In this document: positions 7,001 through 13,286 of the stretch, piece by piece
How the letters are laid out: every line of letters begins with the position of its first letter
How positions within the stretch are numbered: the first letter of the stretch is position 1
NCBI GenBank assembly: GCA_002366545.1
Contig: DFBH01000036.1
Span: forward strand, 1 to 14,486
Direction: 5' to 3'
Length of the DNA stretch: 14,486 bases
Source: Candidatus Oleimmundimicrobium americanum
GTDB taxonomy: Bacteria > Actinomycetota > Aquicultoria > UBA3085 > Oleimmundimicrobiaceae
Notes under the pieces: model-generated
What the model was told of the DNA's origin: nothing
What the model saw: only the letters and a program-made list of their open reading frames with translations
The model's database searches: none
Translations under genes and position numbers: made by a program

Positions 7001-8029
7001 TTAATTCTCAATCTTTACAACATCCTTCAATTCAGCCGGTAGCGTATCGGCATCTTTGGTAAGAGGAGGATCAAAGGGAGGCTGGCCCGCATCATCCATA
7101 ATTTTTTGGCCTTTCTCGCTCAGAAGCATCTCAATGAAAGCCATACCTGCCTCAGGATTTTCGGAGTTTTTGGGAATAGTTACTCCATAAACAATCGGCT
7201 TACCTTTCTTAGTTTTACCATCCTTTAGAGTTATGGATGCTTGAGTGTAAAAATCGGCGTTTTCATCCTTCTCCAAATTAATCTTTTCCGGCAAATCCAA
7301 AACTTTTAAGCCGTGCTGTTTAGCAACGGAAAGATATTCGAAGGCGTAATCCAGTTCACCCGCCTGAAGAAGAGATACAAGTTCAACCGACTTAGGCCTT
7401 ATATTTTCCTTGGGACAGTGATTAATTAATGCCTGGTTTAAACCATCTACGCTATAATGCTTCTCAGCCAATTGAAAAACAAGACGGGTTCTGTATCCAC
7501 ATGGATCTCCATTAGGATCTGAAAACCCATACTGAACACCATCTTTTTGAAGTATCTCATACCAGTTATCTTTGTTTATCTCATCGGCATATTTGCTTTT
7601 ATCGGTGTAGGCAATAACCATCCTATTACTTGCAAACTTCACGTTCCAGTCGGCGTAATCCGGCTTAAGAAGCGAATCTATGACCGTATAGTCAGCTGAA
7701 GCCATGACATCACAATTCTTCTTCAATTCACATATTTTTTTGGCGCAGTCGCGGCTTCCCGCACCTTCAAGAAGAACCTTCACATTGGGATATTCTTTTT
7801 CAAACTCGACCTTAAGCGTCTCGAATGGCCCCTTAAGACTCCCGGCATGAAATACAACCAAATCACCTTTCAGTGTATCTTTTTCTTCAACCTTTTCCAC
7901 AATTTTTTCTTCCGGCTCTTCCTCTGTTTTGGTTTTCTGACAGCCAACCACCCCAAAAGTTAACGCGGCAATAAGCAGTAATGAAAACAAAATAACTATT
8001 GCATTTTTAAATCGACTTTTTCCAAACAT
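7001..8029 (-). CDS. wtpA: Tungstate-binding lipoprotein (WtpA/archaeal-type ModA family)
   Basis: A 342-residue extracytoplasmic binding protein for tungstate (and molybdate). It has a membrane signal (about 9-29) ending in a lipobox with Cys30 (VVGC), then a Glu/Lys-rich linker to about 52. The mature part matches WtpA closely: VVFHAGSLKGPF (58-69), EGAGSRDCAKKICELKKNCDVMASADY (88-114), FSDPNGDPCGYR (169-180) and YAFEYLSVAKQHGL (228-241). Asp176 and Glu231 are at the positions where this family supplies acidic ligands for six-coordinate oxyanion binding, unlike E. coli ModA. The ATG at 8029 has GGAG upstream and an in-frame stop lies just 5', so the start is fixed. A riboswitch and terminator occupy its leader, pointing to repression by finished cofactor. 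Confidence 0.94.
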   Translation of the reverse strand: MFGKSRFKNAIVILFSLLLIAALTFGVVGCQKTKTEEEPEEKIVEKVEEKDTLKGDLVVFHAGSLKGPFETLKVEFEKEYPNVKVLLEGAGSRDCAKKICELKKNCDVMASADYTVIDSLLKPDYADWNVKFASNRMVIAYTDKSKYADEINKDNWYEILQKDGVQYGFSDPNGDPCGYRTRLVFQLAEKHYSVDGLNQALINHCPKENIRPKSVELVSLLQAGELDYAFEYLSVAKQHGLKVLDLPEKINLEKDENADFYTQASITLKDGKTKKGKPIVYGVTIPKNSENPEAGMAFIEMLLSEKGQKIMDDAGQPPFDPPLTKDADTLPAELKDVVKIEN

Positions 8030-8091
8030 AACTTGCGCTCCTTTTCATCCAATTTATTTAGCAAAATCCAACAAACATTTTTCTTTATAAA

Positions 8092-8101
8092 ATCACCTCC
8101 T
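8092..8101 (-). other. Perfect Shine-Dalgarno sequence without a matching start codon
   Basis: AGGAGGTGAT is fully complementary to the 3' end of bacterial 16S rRNA. It lies 62 nt before the wtpA ATG, which has its own GGAG. The nearest ATG (8078-8076) is 17 nt beyond GGAGG and opens only a 6-codon frame, MFVGFC. It directly follows the terminator of the wtpA-proximal riboswitch. Confidence 0.5.
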
Positions 8102-8107
8102 ATCCTT

Positions 8108-8146
8108 AAAATAAGGGACCGGCATCTAAGTGACTGCCGGTCCCTT
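8108..8146 (-). terminator. Intrinsic terminator, expression platform of the wtpA riboswitch
   Basis: Minus-strand AAGGGACCGGCA (8146-8135) and TGCCGGTCCCTT (8124-8113) form a perfect 12-bp stem around a 10-nt loop, followed by a U-rich run (ATTTT, 8112-8108). It lies 11 nt after the aptamer and 78 nt before wtpA. Part of its 5' arm and loop (CAGUC) can pair with GACUG at the 3' edge of aptamer stem P1, a possible antiterminator. Confidence 0.88.
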
Positions 8147-8153
8147 TGTAAAA

Positions 8154-8262
8154 CCAGTCTCCTTTCCGCCACGGGAGGCAATACCGTTTCCAGTAGAACC
8201 CTATCGGTCACATTCCTTGCCTCGCAAAAGTTTTGCGAGGTTTAGGTCAAGTGACTCGGAGA
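8154..8262 (-). promoter_or_regulatory. Moco/Tuco-class riboswitch aptamer upstream of wtpA (compact form)
   Basis: Read on the minus strand, the core GCCTCCCGT, a short spacer, then GGAAAGG matches the Moco riboswitch of the E. coli moaA leader as I recall it, as does CCGATAGGGTTCT against CTGATACGGTGCT. Stems: UCUCC (8262-8258) with GGAGA (8162-8158); GUCAC (8255-8251) with GUGAC (8211-8207), capped by a 10-bp hairpin (8240-8231 with 8229-8220); a GAAA-capped hairpin ACUG/CGGU (8194-8183). Between the second-stem strand and the GAAA hairpin there is no room for the P3 arm of the classical Moco form. Absence of P3 has been associated with tungsten cofactor. Placement before wtpA agrees. The ligand is inferred. 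Confidence 0.85.
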
Positions 8263-8296
8263 AAAAACATATTTAATTAAACTATTGAAGAAACTA

Positions 8297-8485
8297 TTAA
8301 AAACAACCGAGTTGGCAACCGTAGAGCTTTATCTCAAGCTCATTTACAACATCGCCAACCGCTTTCGGAGATACGCCCAACTCCTTTGCTATTTTATGAG
8401 CCATTGGACAGGAAATTCTTCCCTCTTTAGTTTTATCTTTAACCATCTCTCTAACTTTATCTAAATTACAAGATTCACATGACAT
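8297..8485 (-). CDS. Small Cys-rich, helix-turn-helix-like protein of unknown function
   Basis: A 62-residue protein with an N-terminal CESC (Cys3, Cys6), a central ISCP (Cys26) and a C-terminal CQLGC (Cys57, Cys61). Between them, AHKIAKELGVSPKAVGDVVNEL (29-50) looks like a helix-turn-helix with the usual Gly at the turn. Five cysteines in such a short protein suggest a metal, Fe-S or redox site. The ATG at 8485 has AAAGGAGG 9 nt upstream, so it is well supported as a gene. It stands alone between two riboswitch-terminator units, which suggests its level follows molybdenum or tungsten cofactor supply. It could be a metal- or redox-responsive regulator, or an accessory protein for W/Mo enzymes. 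I do not recognise a characterised family. Confidence 0.82.
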   Translation of the reverse strand: MSCESCNLDKVREMVKDKTKEGRISCPMAHKIAKELGVSPKAVGDVVNELEIKLYGCQLGCF

Positions 8486-8610
8486 CTATAAATACCTCCT
8501 TTTATAGTCGGGAGTCTGTTAGTTGGGAGTCGGTAGTTTGCCCGATACCTAATACCTAATATTCTCCATTTTTTATTTAACTTTCCCCTATACCCTTTAA
8601 ATCTTCAACT
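8486..8610. other. Repeat-bearing leader of the small Cys protein
   Basis: No gene is visible. It holds the ribosome binding site of the small protein, the 36-nt dispersed repeat at 8505-8540, a short tandem duplication (TACCTAA twice, near 8545-8558), and AT-rich words shared with the gaps at 1-277 and 4760-4986. It would be transcribed whenever the terminator at 8611-8639 is read through. Confidence 0.5.
8505..8540. repeat. 36-nt dispersed intergenic repeat, copy 2
   Basis: This segment aligns without gaps to 1945-1980, with five differences, mostly transitions. It begins TAGTCGGGAGTCTG and ends GGTAGTTTG. It is internally repetitive, as GGGAGTC recurs. Confidence 0.65.
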
Positions 8611-8639
8611 AAAAAGCCATTCCCGTAAATGGAAATGGC
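8611..8639 (-). terminator. Intrinsic terminator, expression platform of the upstream riboswitch
   Basis: Minus-strand GCCATTTCC (8639-8631) pairs with GGGAATGGC (8624-8616), nine pairs including one U-G, around ATTTAC, followed by TTTTT (8615-8611). CCATTTCC of its 5' arm can also pair with the aptamer core GGAAAGG (8662-8656) with one bulged A, so aptamer folding and antiterminator pairing would exclude each other. Confidence 0.88.
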
Positions 8640-8652
8640 AACATCTTAAAAT

Positions 8653-8777
8653 ACTCCTTTCCAAACACGAGAGGCATAAAAATTTCTTTTTACACCCTAT
8701 GAGCCCCAAACTTAAAGAACTCTGCGGTTACTTCCCATGCTTTGCTTTTGCAAAGTTTAGTAAAAGTAACTCGGAGT
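8653..8777 (-). promoter_or_regulatory. Moco-class riboswitch aptamer upstream of the small Cys protein
   Basis: It has the same architecture as the wtpA aptamer. P1 is ACUCC (8777-8773) with GGAGU (8657-8653), a U-A to A-U swap relative to the other copy. The next stem is GUUAC (8770-8766) with GUAAC (8731-8727), a C-G to U-A change, capped by CUUUGC/GCAAAG around AAAA. The shared loop words CTAAA and CA.GG are kept. The core is GCCTCTCGTGTTTGGAAAGG, and a GAAA-capped A/U hairpin (AAAAA-GAAA-UUUUU) precedes it. Unlike the other copy, about 25 extra nucleotides stand between the second-domain strand CGCAGAG and the GAAA hairpin, room for a P3 arm as in classical Moco sensors. The cofactor ligand is inferred. 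Confidence 0.85.
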
Positions 8778-8847
8778 TTCAAATATTAAATTTACTTTTT
8801 TATATTCTACCTAACTTATCCTTTCCCTTTAAATTTTTAAAAATTTT
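8778..8847 (-). other. Putative promoter region between the diguanylate cyclase and the first aptamer
   Basis: A 70-bp AT-rich gap. TAGAAT (near 8807-8812), five of six against TATAAT, would place a start about 25 nt before the aptamer, but the region 17 nt upstream (TTAAAG) is a poor -35 element. A promoter is expected here because the downstream RNA is a leader, but the sequence supports it only weakly. No clear terminator for the cyclase gene is visible. Confidence 0.3.
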
Positions 8848-9714
8848 TTAGCTGGCTATGCAGATTTTATTTCTACCGCTCTCTTTTGCCTCGTAAAGAG
8901 CCTCATCAGCCTTTACAACCAACCCCGCAGCATCTTTTGAATCGTGGGGATACGTGGCAACTCCTCCGCTTATAGCCTTCTTTACAATCGGCTGCTCTTT
9001 GTTACCCGGAAACTCAAGAACTTCAACCGACTTTCGTATCCTTTCAGCTACATCAACGGCTTGTTTTTTCGGAGTGCGAGGAAGCAAAACCACAAATTCC
9101 TCTCCGCCATATCTGGAAACAATATCGACATCTCTGGTGCTTTCCCTAATCGTCTTGGCAATTTTCTTTAAAACTACATTCCCCTGCTCATGACCATAGG
9201 TGTCATTGTAATGTTTAAAATGATCAATATCCAACATGATAAACGATAACTCTTTTTCGTACCTATCCGCTCTCTTCTTTTCCTCCTCCATCCTATCAAG
9301 AAAATAACTATAATTATAAAGACCTGTAAGACGGTCATGAACGGAAAGAAGTTCCAATGCCATCTGCTGTTTTTTCTGTTTCTTTGAAAGAACCCCCAAA
9401 ATTGAACCCACCAATAAGAAAATTGATACGCCGACCACTATTTCCACAATCGAGCTTTGTATACTCAAAGCTCGATAAAACTCTGGAGAAGATATGCTCG
9501 AATAAAGCCACCATGAAATCGCCCCAACACTTGCTAACCCGATAACTGCCACTCCATAAACATCATAAACAAAGGCGGCAATAACCAAAGGAACCACATA
9601 AAGAGTCCAATAAATAATAACGCCGTGGGGAAAAGAAAAATAAATTATTAAGTTTGCAAAGGCAAAAGCCAATACGATAAGCAACACACTGCGTAAATAA
9701 CTACCCCGCTTCAC
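8848..9714 (-). CDS. Membrane-anchored diguanylate cyclase (GGDEF domain)
   Basis: A 288-residue protein that would make cyclic di-GMP from GTP. Residues about 8-108 hold four hydrophobic membrane segments with little extracytoplasmic domain. A short linker (109-125) leads to the GGDEF domain, starting at HDRLTGLYNYSYF (126-138). LDIDHFKHYND (161-171) and the active site GGEEF (203-207) are intact. RDVD at 194-197, five residues before GGEEF, is a canonical inhibitory I-site, so product feedback is expected. The GTG at 9714 has AAAGGAGG upstream that overlaps the end of the antiporter gene; the 12-bp gap makes it the likely last gene of the antiporter operon. No known sensory domain is seen apart from the membrane region. 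Confidence 0.93.
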   Translation of the reverse strand: MKRGSYLRSVLLIVLAFAFANLIIYFSFPHGVIIYWTLYVVPLVIAAFVYDVYGVAVIGLASVGAISWWLYSSISSPEFYRALSIQSSIVEIVVGVSIFLLVGSILGVLSKKQKKQQMALELLSVHDRLTGLYNYSYFLDRMEEEKKRADRYEKELSFIMLDIDHFKHYNDTYGHEQGNVVLKKIAKTIRESTRDVDIVSRYGGEEFVVLLPRTPKKQAVDVAERIRKSVEVLEFPGNKEQPIVKKAISGGVATYPHDSKDAAGLVVKADEALYEAKESGRNKICIAS

Positions 9715-9726
9715 AATTACCTCCTT

Positions 9727-11799
9727 TTAACCAATTAGTTTAATGGAAATAAAACATATCACCAACAGAAATAAGACTAAAAACACACCAAAATTCAAGT
9801 CTTGAACATAAAGTCCATGCTCTTCTCTTGATTTACTGGCAGACAATGCCCGATACACCTCAACAAAAAAACCATCCCAAAGTTTTTTAATACCATCATT
9901 AAAACCATCAACTATAAATATCTTGCTCTTTAAATAAACAGACCTTACATTTTTCTTTAAATTAAAAACAAAACACCTTAAAGTGTAAGCTTCTCTATTG
10001 GTATATATTCCAACTGCGTGCCCTTCGCCTGAAATTTTTTCTTTCAGACCACCCGTTACTCTCATAGAATAAACATCGGCCAAATAACTTTCCTTGTGCA
10101 TCAGAAAATAAACTCCGAAGACAAGCTGTTCAAACCAATAATTAACACCAAGCCATTGAGGAAAACGAAGATGAAATAGATTATACTTCATTCCCACTAT
10201 ATACATAAACATACCTGCAATCAAAGAAAGCAGCAAACCCTGAATATCGTGGCTCGTCACAATATTTATTATTTTCACATTACTCAAAGTAGTCGCTGTA
10301 TATCCCAAATGTTTTAAAGAGGGAAGCATAAAGAGAGTCCAAAAACGACCGGGCAAAACACCCAAAACAAAAATCAAAAAAACCAACGGCACAATTCCGA
10401 CAATCATAGAGAGCGGGGCATCTTTAACCTCTTTATATTCTCTCGATGCCTTACCTAAAAAAACAAGAACAAATAATTTAGTAAAGGAGGCAATGGTCCC
10501 TCCGCAAGTTACTATAAAGAGAGTCTCGGCTAAAATAACCCATCCCCCGCCGGCCAGCAGAGACGACCCATGTCCCAAGTGAGTTAGAGCTTGATGGATA
10601 AGCGTTTTACTGACATAACCATTAAAAAAAGGTATGCCGCTAATACCCAACGAAGCAACGAGCGTACAAAAAGCAATGATGGGCATCTTTTTAATCAAGC
10701 CACCTAACTTATACATATTAAGCTCGCCCGTTTGATAGTAAACAGCTCCCACAACCAGAAAAAGACATGATTTAAAAAGAGCGTGGTTAACTATATGGTA
10801 CAAACTACCACCGATACCCAAAATCCCTTCAGCCCCCAAGCATATTGCGCATCCTATTCCCAAAATGATGTAACCTATCTGACTAACACTATGATAGGCT
10901 AACATCCTTTTGGCGTTTTCTTGTAATAAAGCCGCCAACACCGCAATAAACATGGTAACGATGCCAACCCAAACCACAATAAATCCAATAGCAATCGAAC
11001 CTTGTTCTGGTCCAAAAATTGAAAACAAAGACCTAATAATGCCGTAAGCTCCAGCTTTTATCATCACACCGGAAAGAAGAGCGCTGGCGGGGGATGGAGC
11101 GACAGAGTGAGCGTCGGGAAGCCAGACGTGAAGAGGCATCACCCCGGCCTTAACGCCAAAGCCGATTCCCATAAGCGCAAATACAACAAATTTGGCATAA
11201 CCGGAAACTTCTTTTGCGCCGGCAGCAAAAGCAAGGCTTCCGGTAATGCTATAGTAAAGAAGAACTCCCATCAAAAGAGCCACATCGCCCAGCAACACCA
11301 TTATAAGATATTTTGTACCAGCTTCGAACGATTCTTTGCTCTCACTGTGCACTATTAAAGGATAGGCAGACAACCCCAAGATTTCGAAGAAGACAAACAA
11401 AGTTAGAAAATTACCGGCCAAAAAAATACCCAAATTAGCTGAAAAAGCCAGCAAAAGAAAAGCATAAAATCGTCTTTGTTTGCCATCATCCTTCATGTAA
11501 GAAAGAGAATAAAAAACAGCAGCCGTCCAAATAAGAGCAGTTAAAAAAATCAGCAGGGCGCTTAGCGGATTAACGGATAACTCTATCTCAGAAAAAGGAA
11601 GAAATGCGTATTTAACCACAACTTCGTTATTTCGAGCTATAAACCATGACAGAGCAGTTAAGATAAGCGTCGTTACGCTCAACAAAACCGTTAGGTAGTT
11701 TCGCAATTTCTCAAACTTAAACCCTATCCAGTATGCTATACCCGCTCCCAAAAAAGGTAATAATATTATCGCTGCCGGTAAAATAAGGTAAAAATCCAC
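9727..11799 (-). CDS. Proton-pumping antiporter-like subunit (NuoL/HyfB type) with C-terminal extension
   Basis: A 690-residue multi-pass subunit of the complex I / Mrp / membrane-bound hydrogenase antiporter family. Ion-path residues are intact: Glu139 in FVFFEILGL, Lys217 in GVKAGVMPLHVWLPDAH, and Lys248 in SGVMIKAGAYG, followed by HALFKS and GYVSK motifs. After the 14-helix core (about residue 500) a long extension carries a lone membrane segment, a mostly soluble stretch, and a final hydrophobic helix (about 665-685). Such tails occur in NuoL and HyfB types. The GTG at 11799 was chosen because GGAGGG is 4 nt upstream and provides the last Gly-Gly codons of the previous gene. The complex it joins is outside the window. 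Confidence 0.88.
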   Translation of the reverse strand: MDFYLILPAAIILLPFLGAGIAYWIGFKFEKLRNYLTVLLSVTTLILTALSWFIARNNEVVVKYAFLPFSEIELSVNPLSALLIFLTALIWTAAVFYSLSYMKDDGKQRRFYAFLLLAFSANLGIFLAGNFLTLFVFFEILGLSAYPLIVHSESKESFEAGTKYLIMVLLGDVALLMGVLLYYSITGSLAFAAGAKEVSGYAKFVVFALMGIGFGVKAGVMPLHVWLPDAHSVAPSPASALLSGVMIKAGAYGIIRSLFSIFGPEQGSIAIGFIVVWVGIVTMFIAVLAALLQENAKRMLAYHSVSQIGYIILGIGCAICLGAEGILGIGGSLYHIVNHALFKSCLFLVVGAVYYQTGELNMYKLGGLIKKMPIIAFCTLVASLGISGIPFFNGYVSKTLIHQALTHLGHGSSLLAGGGWVILAETLFIVTCGGTIASFTKLFVLVFLGKASREYKEVKDAPLSMIVGIVPLVFLIFVLGVLPGRFWTLFMLPSLKHLGYTATTLSNVKIINIVTSHDIQGLLLSLIAGMFMYIVGMKYNLFHLRFPQWLGVNYWFEQLVFGVYFLMHKESYLADVYSMRVTGGLKEKISGEGHAVGIYTNREAYTLRCFVFNLKKNVRSVYLKSKIFIVDGFNDGIKKLWDGFFVEVYRALSASKSREEHGLYVQDLNFGVFLVLFLLVICFISIKLIG

Positions 11800-11800
11800 A

Positions 11801-13282
11801 TTACCCTCCAAAATAACACGAGATTATAGGATTAATTAACGGAAGTAAAAGTTTTGGAAATACGCCAAAAATCGCTCCGCCCGCAACTCCTATTCCTATG
11901 GGAAGACAAATTAACCAACTTAATTTCCCGTCACAATTTAAACTAACCTTAGATTGTCCGAAAAAGAGAACATAAACCACATATAATAAGTAGAAAGCGC
12001 ATAAAATTGCTCCCGCAATTAGAACACCTATTACTCCCGGTTGATTTGTTTCCAACGGACCTCGCCAAAGATACCATTTGCCCACAAATCCCAAAGTTAA
12101 AGGCACTCCAATTAACCCCAATGAACCGATAGCAAAACAGGTTGATACAAAAGGTAGTTTGCATCCCACGCCGGATAGTTCACTAACCTCCGTCTTCTCC
12201 GTTTGAATATCGATAGCCCCCGCGCAAAAGAAAAGTGACAGCTTTAAAAAAGCGTGATTTACCAAAAGAAGGAGTGCGCCAACAAATGCGGCGGGATTTA
12301 AAAGAGATACTCCTAAAATTGAATAAGAAACATAGTCAACGGTAGAAAATGCAAGTCTCTTCTTGAGGTTATCTTGGCTAAGCGCCATTAGCGACCCATA
12401 AATAATGGTAGCACTGGATATAAATATCAGCACAACCCCGACACCCATACTTCGAGTTAGCTCCACGCCAAATACATTTAAAATTACGCGCATAATTCCA
12501 TAAACTCCCACATTCACCACCGCTACAGCATGCAACAAACCGGTTACAGGGGTTGGAGCCACCGACACCGTGGGTAACCAATTACTGAAGGGGAAAATTG
12601 CCGCCTTAATGCCAAATCCAACAATGTAGCTGAAAAATATAAAAAGAAGCATCTTAGGCCCAATTCCGGGAAACATTACCCCAATTTTTGAAAAGGCCCG
12701 CGGTTCCCCAAAACCAGGCGTTGACAACACTGCAAACAATATAAGTATTTCTCCAATCAAAAGATAAATTAAGTATTTTTTAGCTGCTCTTACCGCCGCC
12801 GGTGTCTCGGTATGAATCACCAAAGGATAAGTTGATACGGTCAATAATTCATAAAAAATAAATAAAGTTAGCATATTCCCGGCCATTGTCACCCCTATAG
12901 CGGAAACCGCGCTCAAAGTAAAAAATCCAAAAAATCTACCCTCAGAATCAGAGGATTTAATTTCCATATATTTTAGGGAATAAGGGACACTTACCAACCA
13001 TAAAAAAGAAGTTATACCCGCAAAAAACATGCCCAGCCAATCCGCTCTAAAACAAAGAGTAAAGTCTTGACCTAAGCAAATAGGGAAACATATATCCGTA
13101 TTTCCCTGCATCAATACAAAATATAATGTAGCCACGAAGAAAAGACTCAAAAGCGCAGCAATCAAACTCAGAAACTCTCTCAGTTTTTTATTCCGGCCGG
13201 TAAAAAAGATGGCAAAACCAATTATGGCAGGCAAGACAACTGCGGCAACCGGCAAAACCATATAATTTATAGTTTGAGTCAT
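11801..13282 (-). CDS. Proton-pumping antiporter-like subunit (NuoL/MrpA-related core)
   Basis: A 493-residue, about 14-helix antiporter-like subunit. It has Glu145 in FIFYELLTVSTYP, Lys226 in GFGIKAAIFPFSNWLP, His251 in VAPTPVTGLLHAVAVV, then NHAFLK and GFVGK. The LLHA motif is of the NuoL/MrpA kind, but Asn257 stands near where MrpA proteins carry a Lys, and the usual HVWLPDAH after the key Lys is altered to FSNWLPTVS. The ATG at 13282 has GAGGTGA upstream, and the gene starts 4 nt after the preceding stop. It ends in Gly-Gly codons that form the next gene's ribosome site. Three such subunits in a row point to a multi-subunit pump such as an Mrp-type or hydrogenase-linked complex. Confidence 0.87.
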   Translation of the reverse strand: MTQTINYMVLPVAAVVLPAIIGFAIFFTGRNKKLREFLSLIAALLSLFFVATLYFVLMQGNTDICFPICLGQDFTLCFRADWLGMFFAGITSFLWLVSVPYSLKYMEIKSSDSEGRFFGFFTLSAVSAIGVTMAGNMLTLFIFYELLTVSTYPLVIHTETPAAVRAAKKYLIYLLIGEILILFAVLSTPGFGEPRAFSKIGVMFPGIGPKMLLFIFFSYIVGFGIKAAIFPFSNWLPTVSVAPTPVTGLLHAVAVVNVGVYGIMRVILNVFGVELTRSMGVGVVLIFISSATIIYGSLMALSQDNLKKRLAFSTVDYVSYSILGVSLLNPAAFVGALLLLVNHAFLKLSLFFCAGAIDIQTEKTEVSELSGVGCKLPFVSTCFAIGSLGLIGVPLTLGFVGKWYLWRGPLETNQPGVIGVLIAGAILCAFYLLYVVYVLFFGQSKVSLNCDGKLSWLICLPIGIGVAGGAIFGVFPKLLLPLINPIISCYFGG

Positions 13283-13286
13283 TACA

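Noticed and set aside
8170..8210. Possible guanidine (ykkC-type) riboswitch, from the words ATAGGGTT and GACTGG
   Set aside because: The full architecture, the GCCTCCCGT/GGAAAGG core, the second copy lacking that word order, and the wtpA context all fit the Moco class better.
7996..8211. 71-codon minus-strand frame overlapping the wtpA start
   Set aside because: It runs through the riboswitch and terminator, has no sensible start, and overlaps wtpA in another frame.
8220..8240. The CCTCGCAAAA/TTTTGCGAGG palindrome as a stand-alone operator or terminator
   Set aside because: It is the apical hairpin of the aptamer, matched in position by a different hairpin in the second copy, so it is explained as RNA structure.
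8263..8296. Independent promoter between the small Cys gene and the wtpA riboswitch
   Set aside because: The 34-bp AT-rich gap shows no convincing -35/-10 pair; a promoter cannot be excluded but is not supported.
6846..8296. ModE-type operator for the transporter
   Set aside because: I saw no inverted TATAT-type ModE box near wtpA; control is better explained by the riboswitch.
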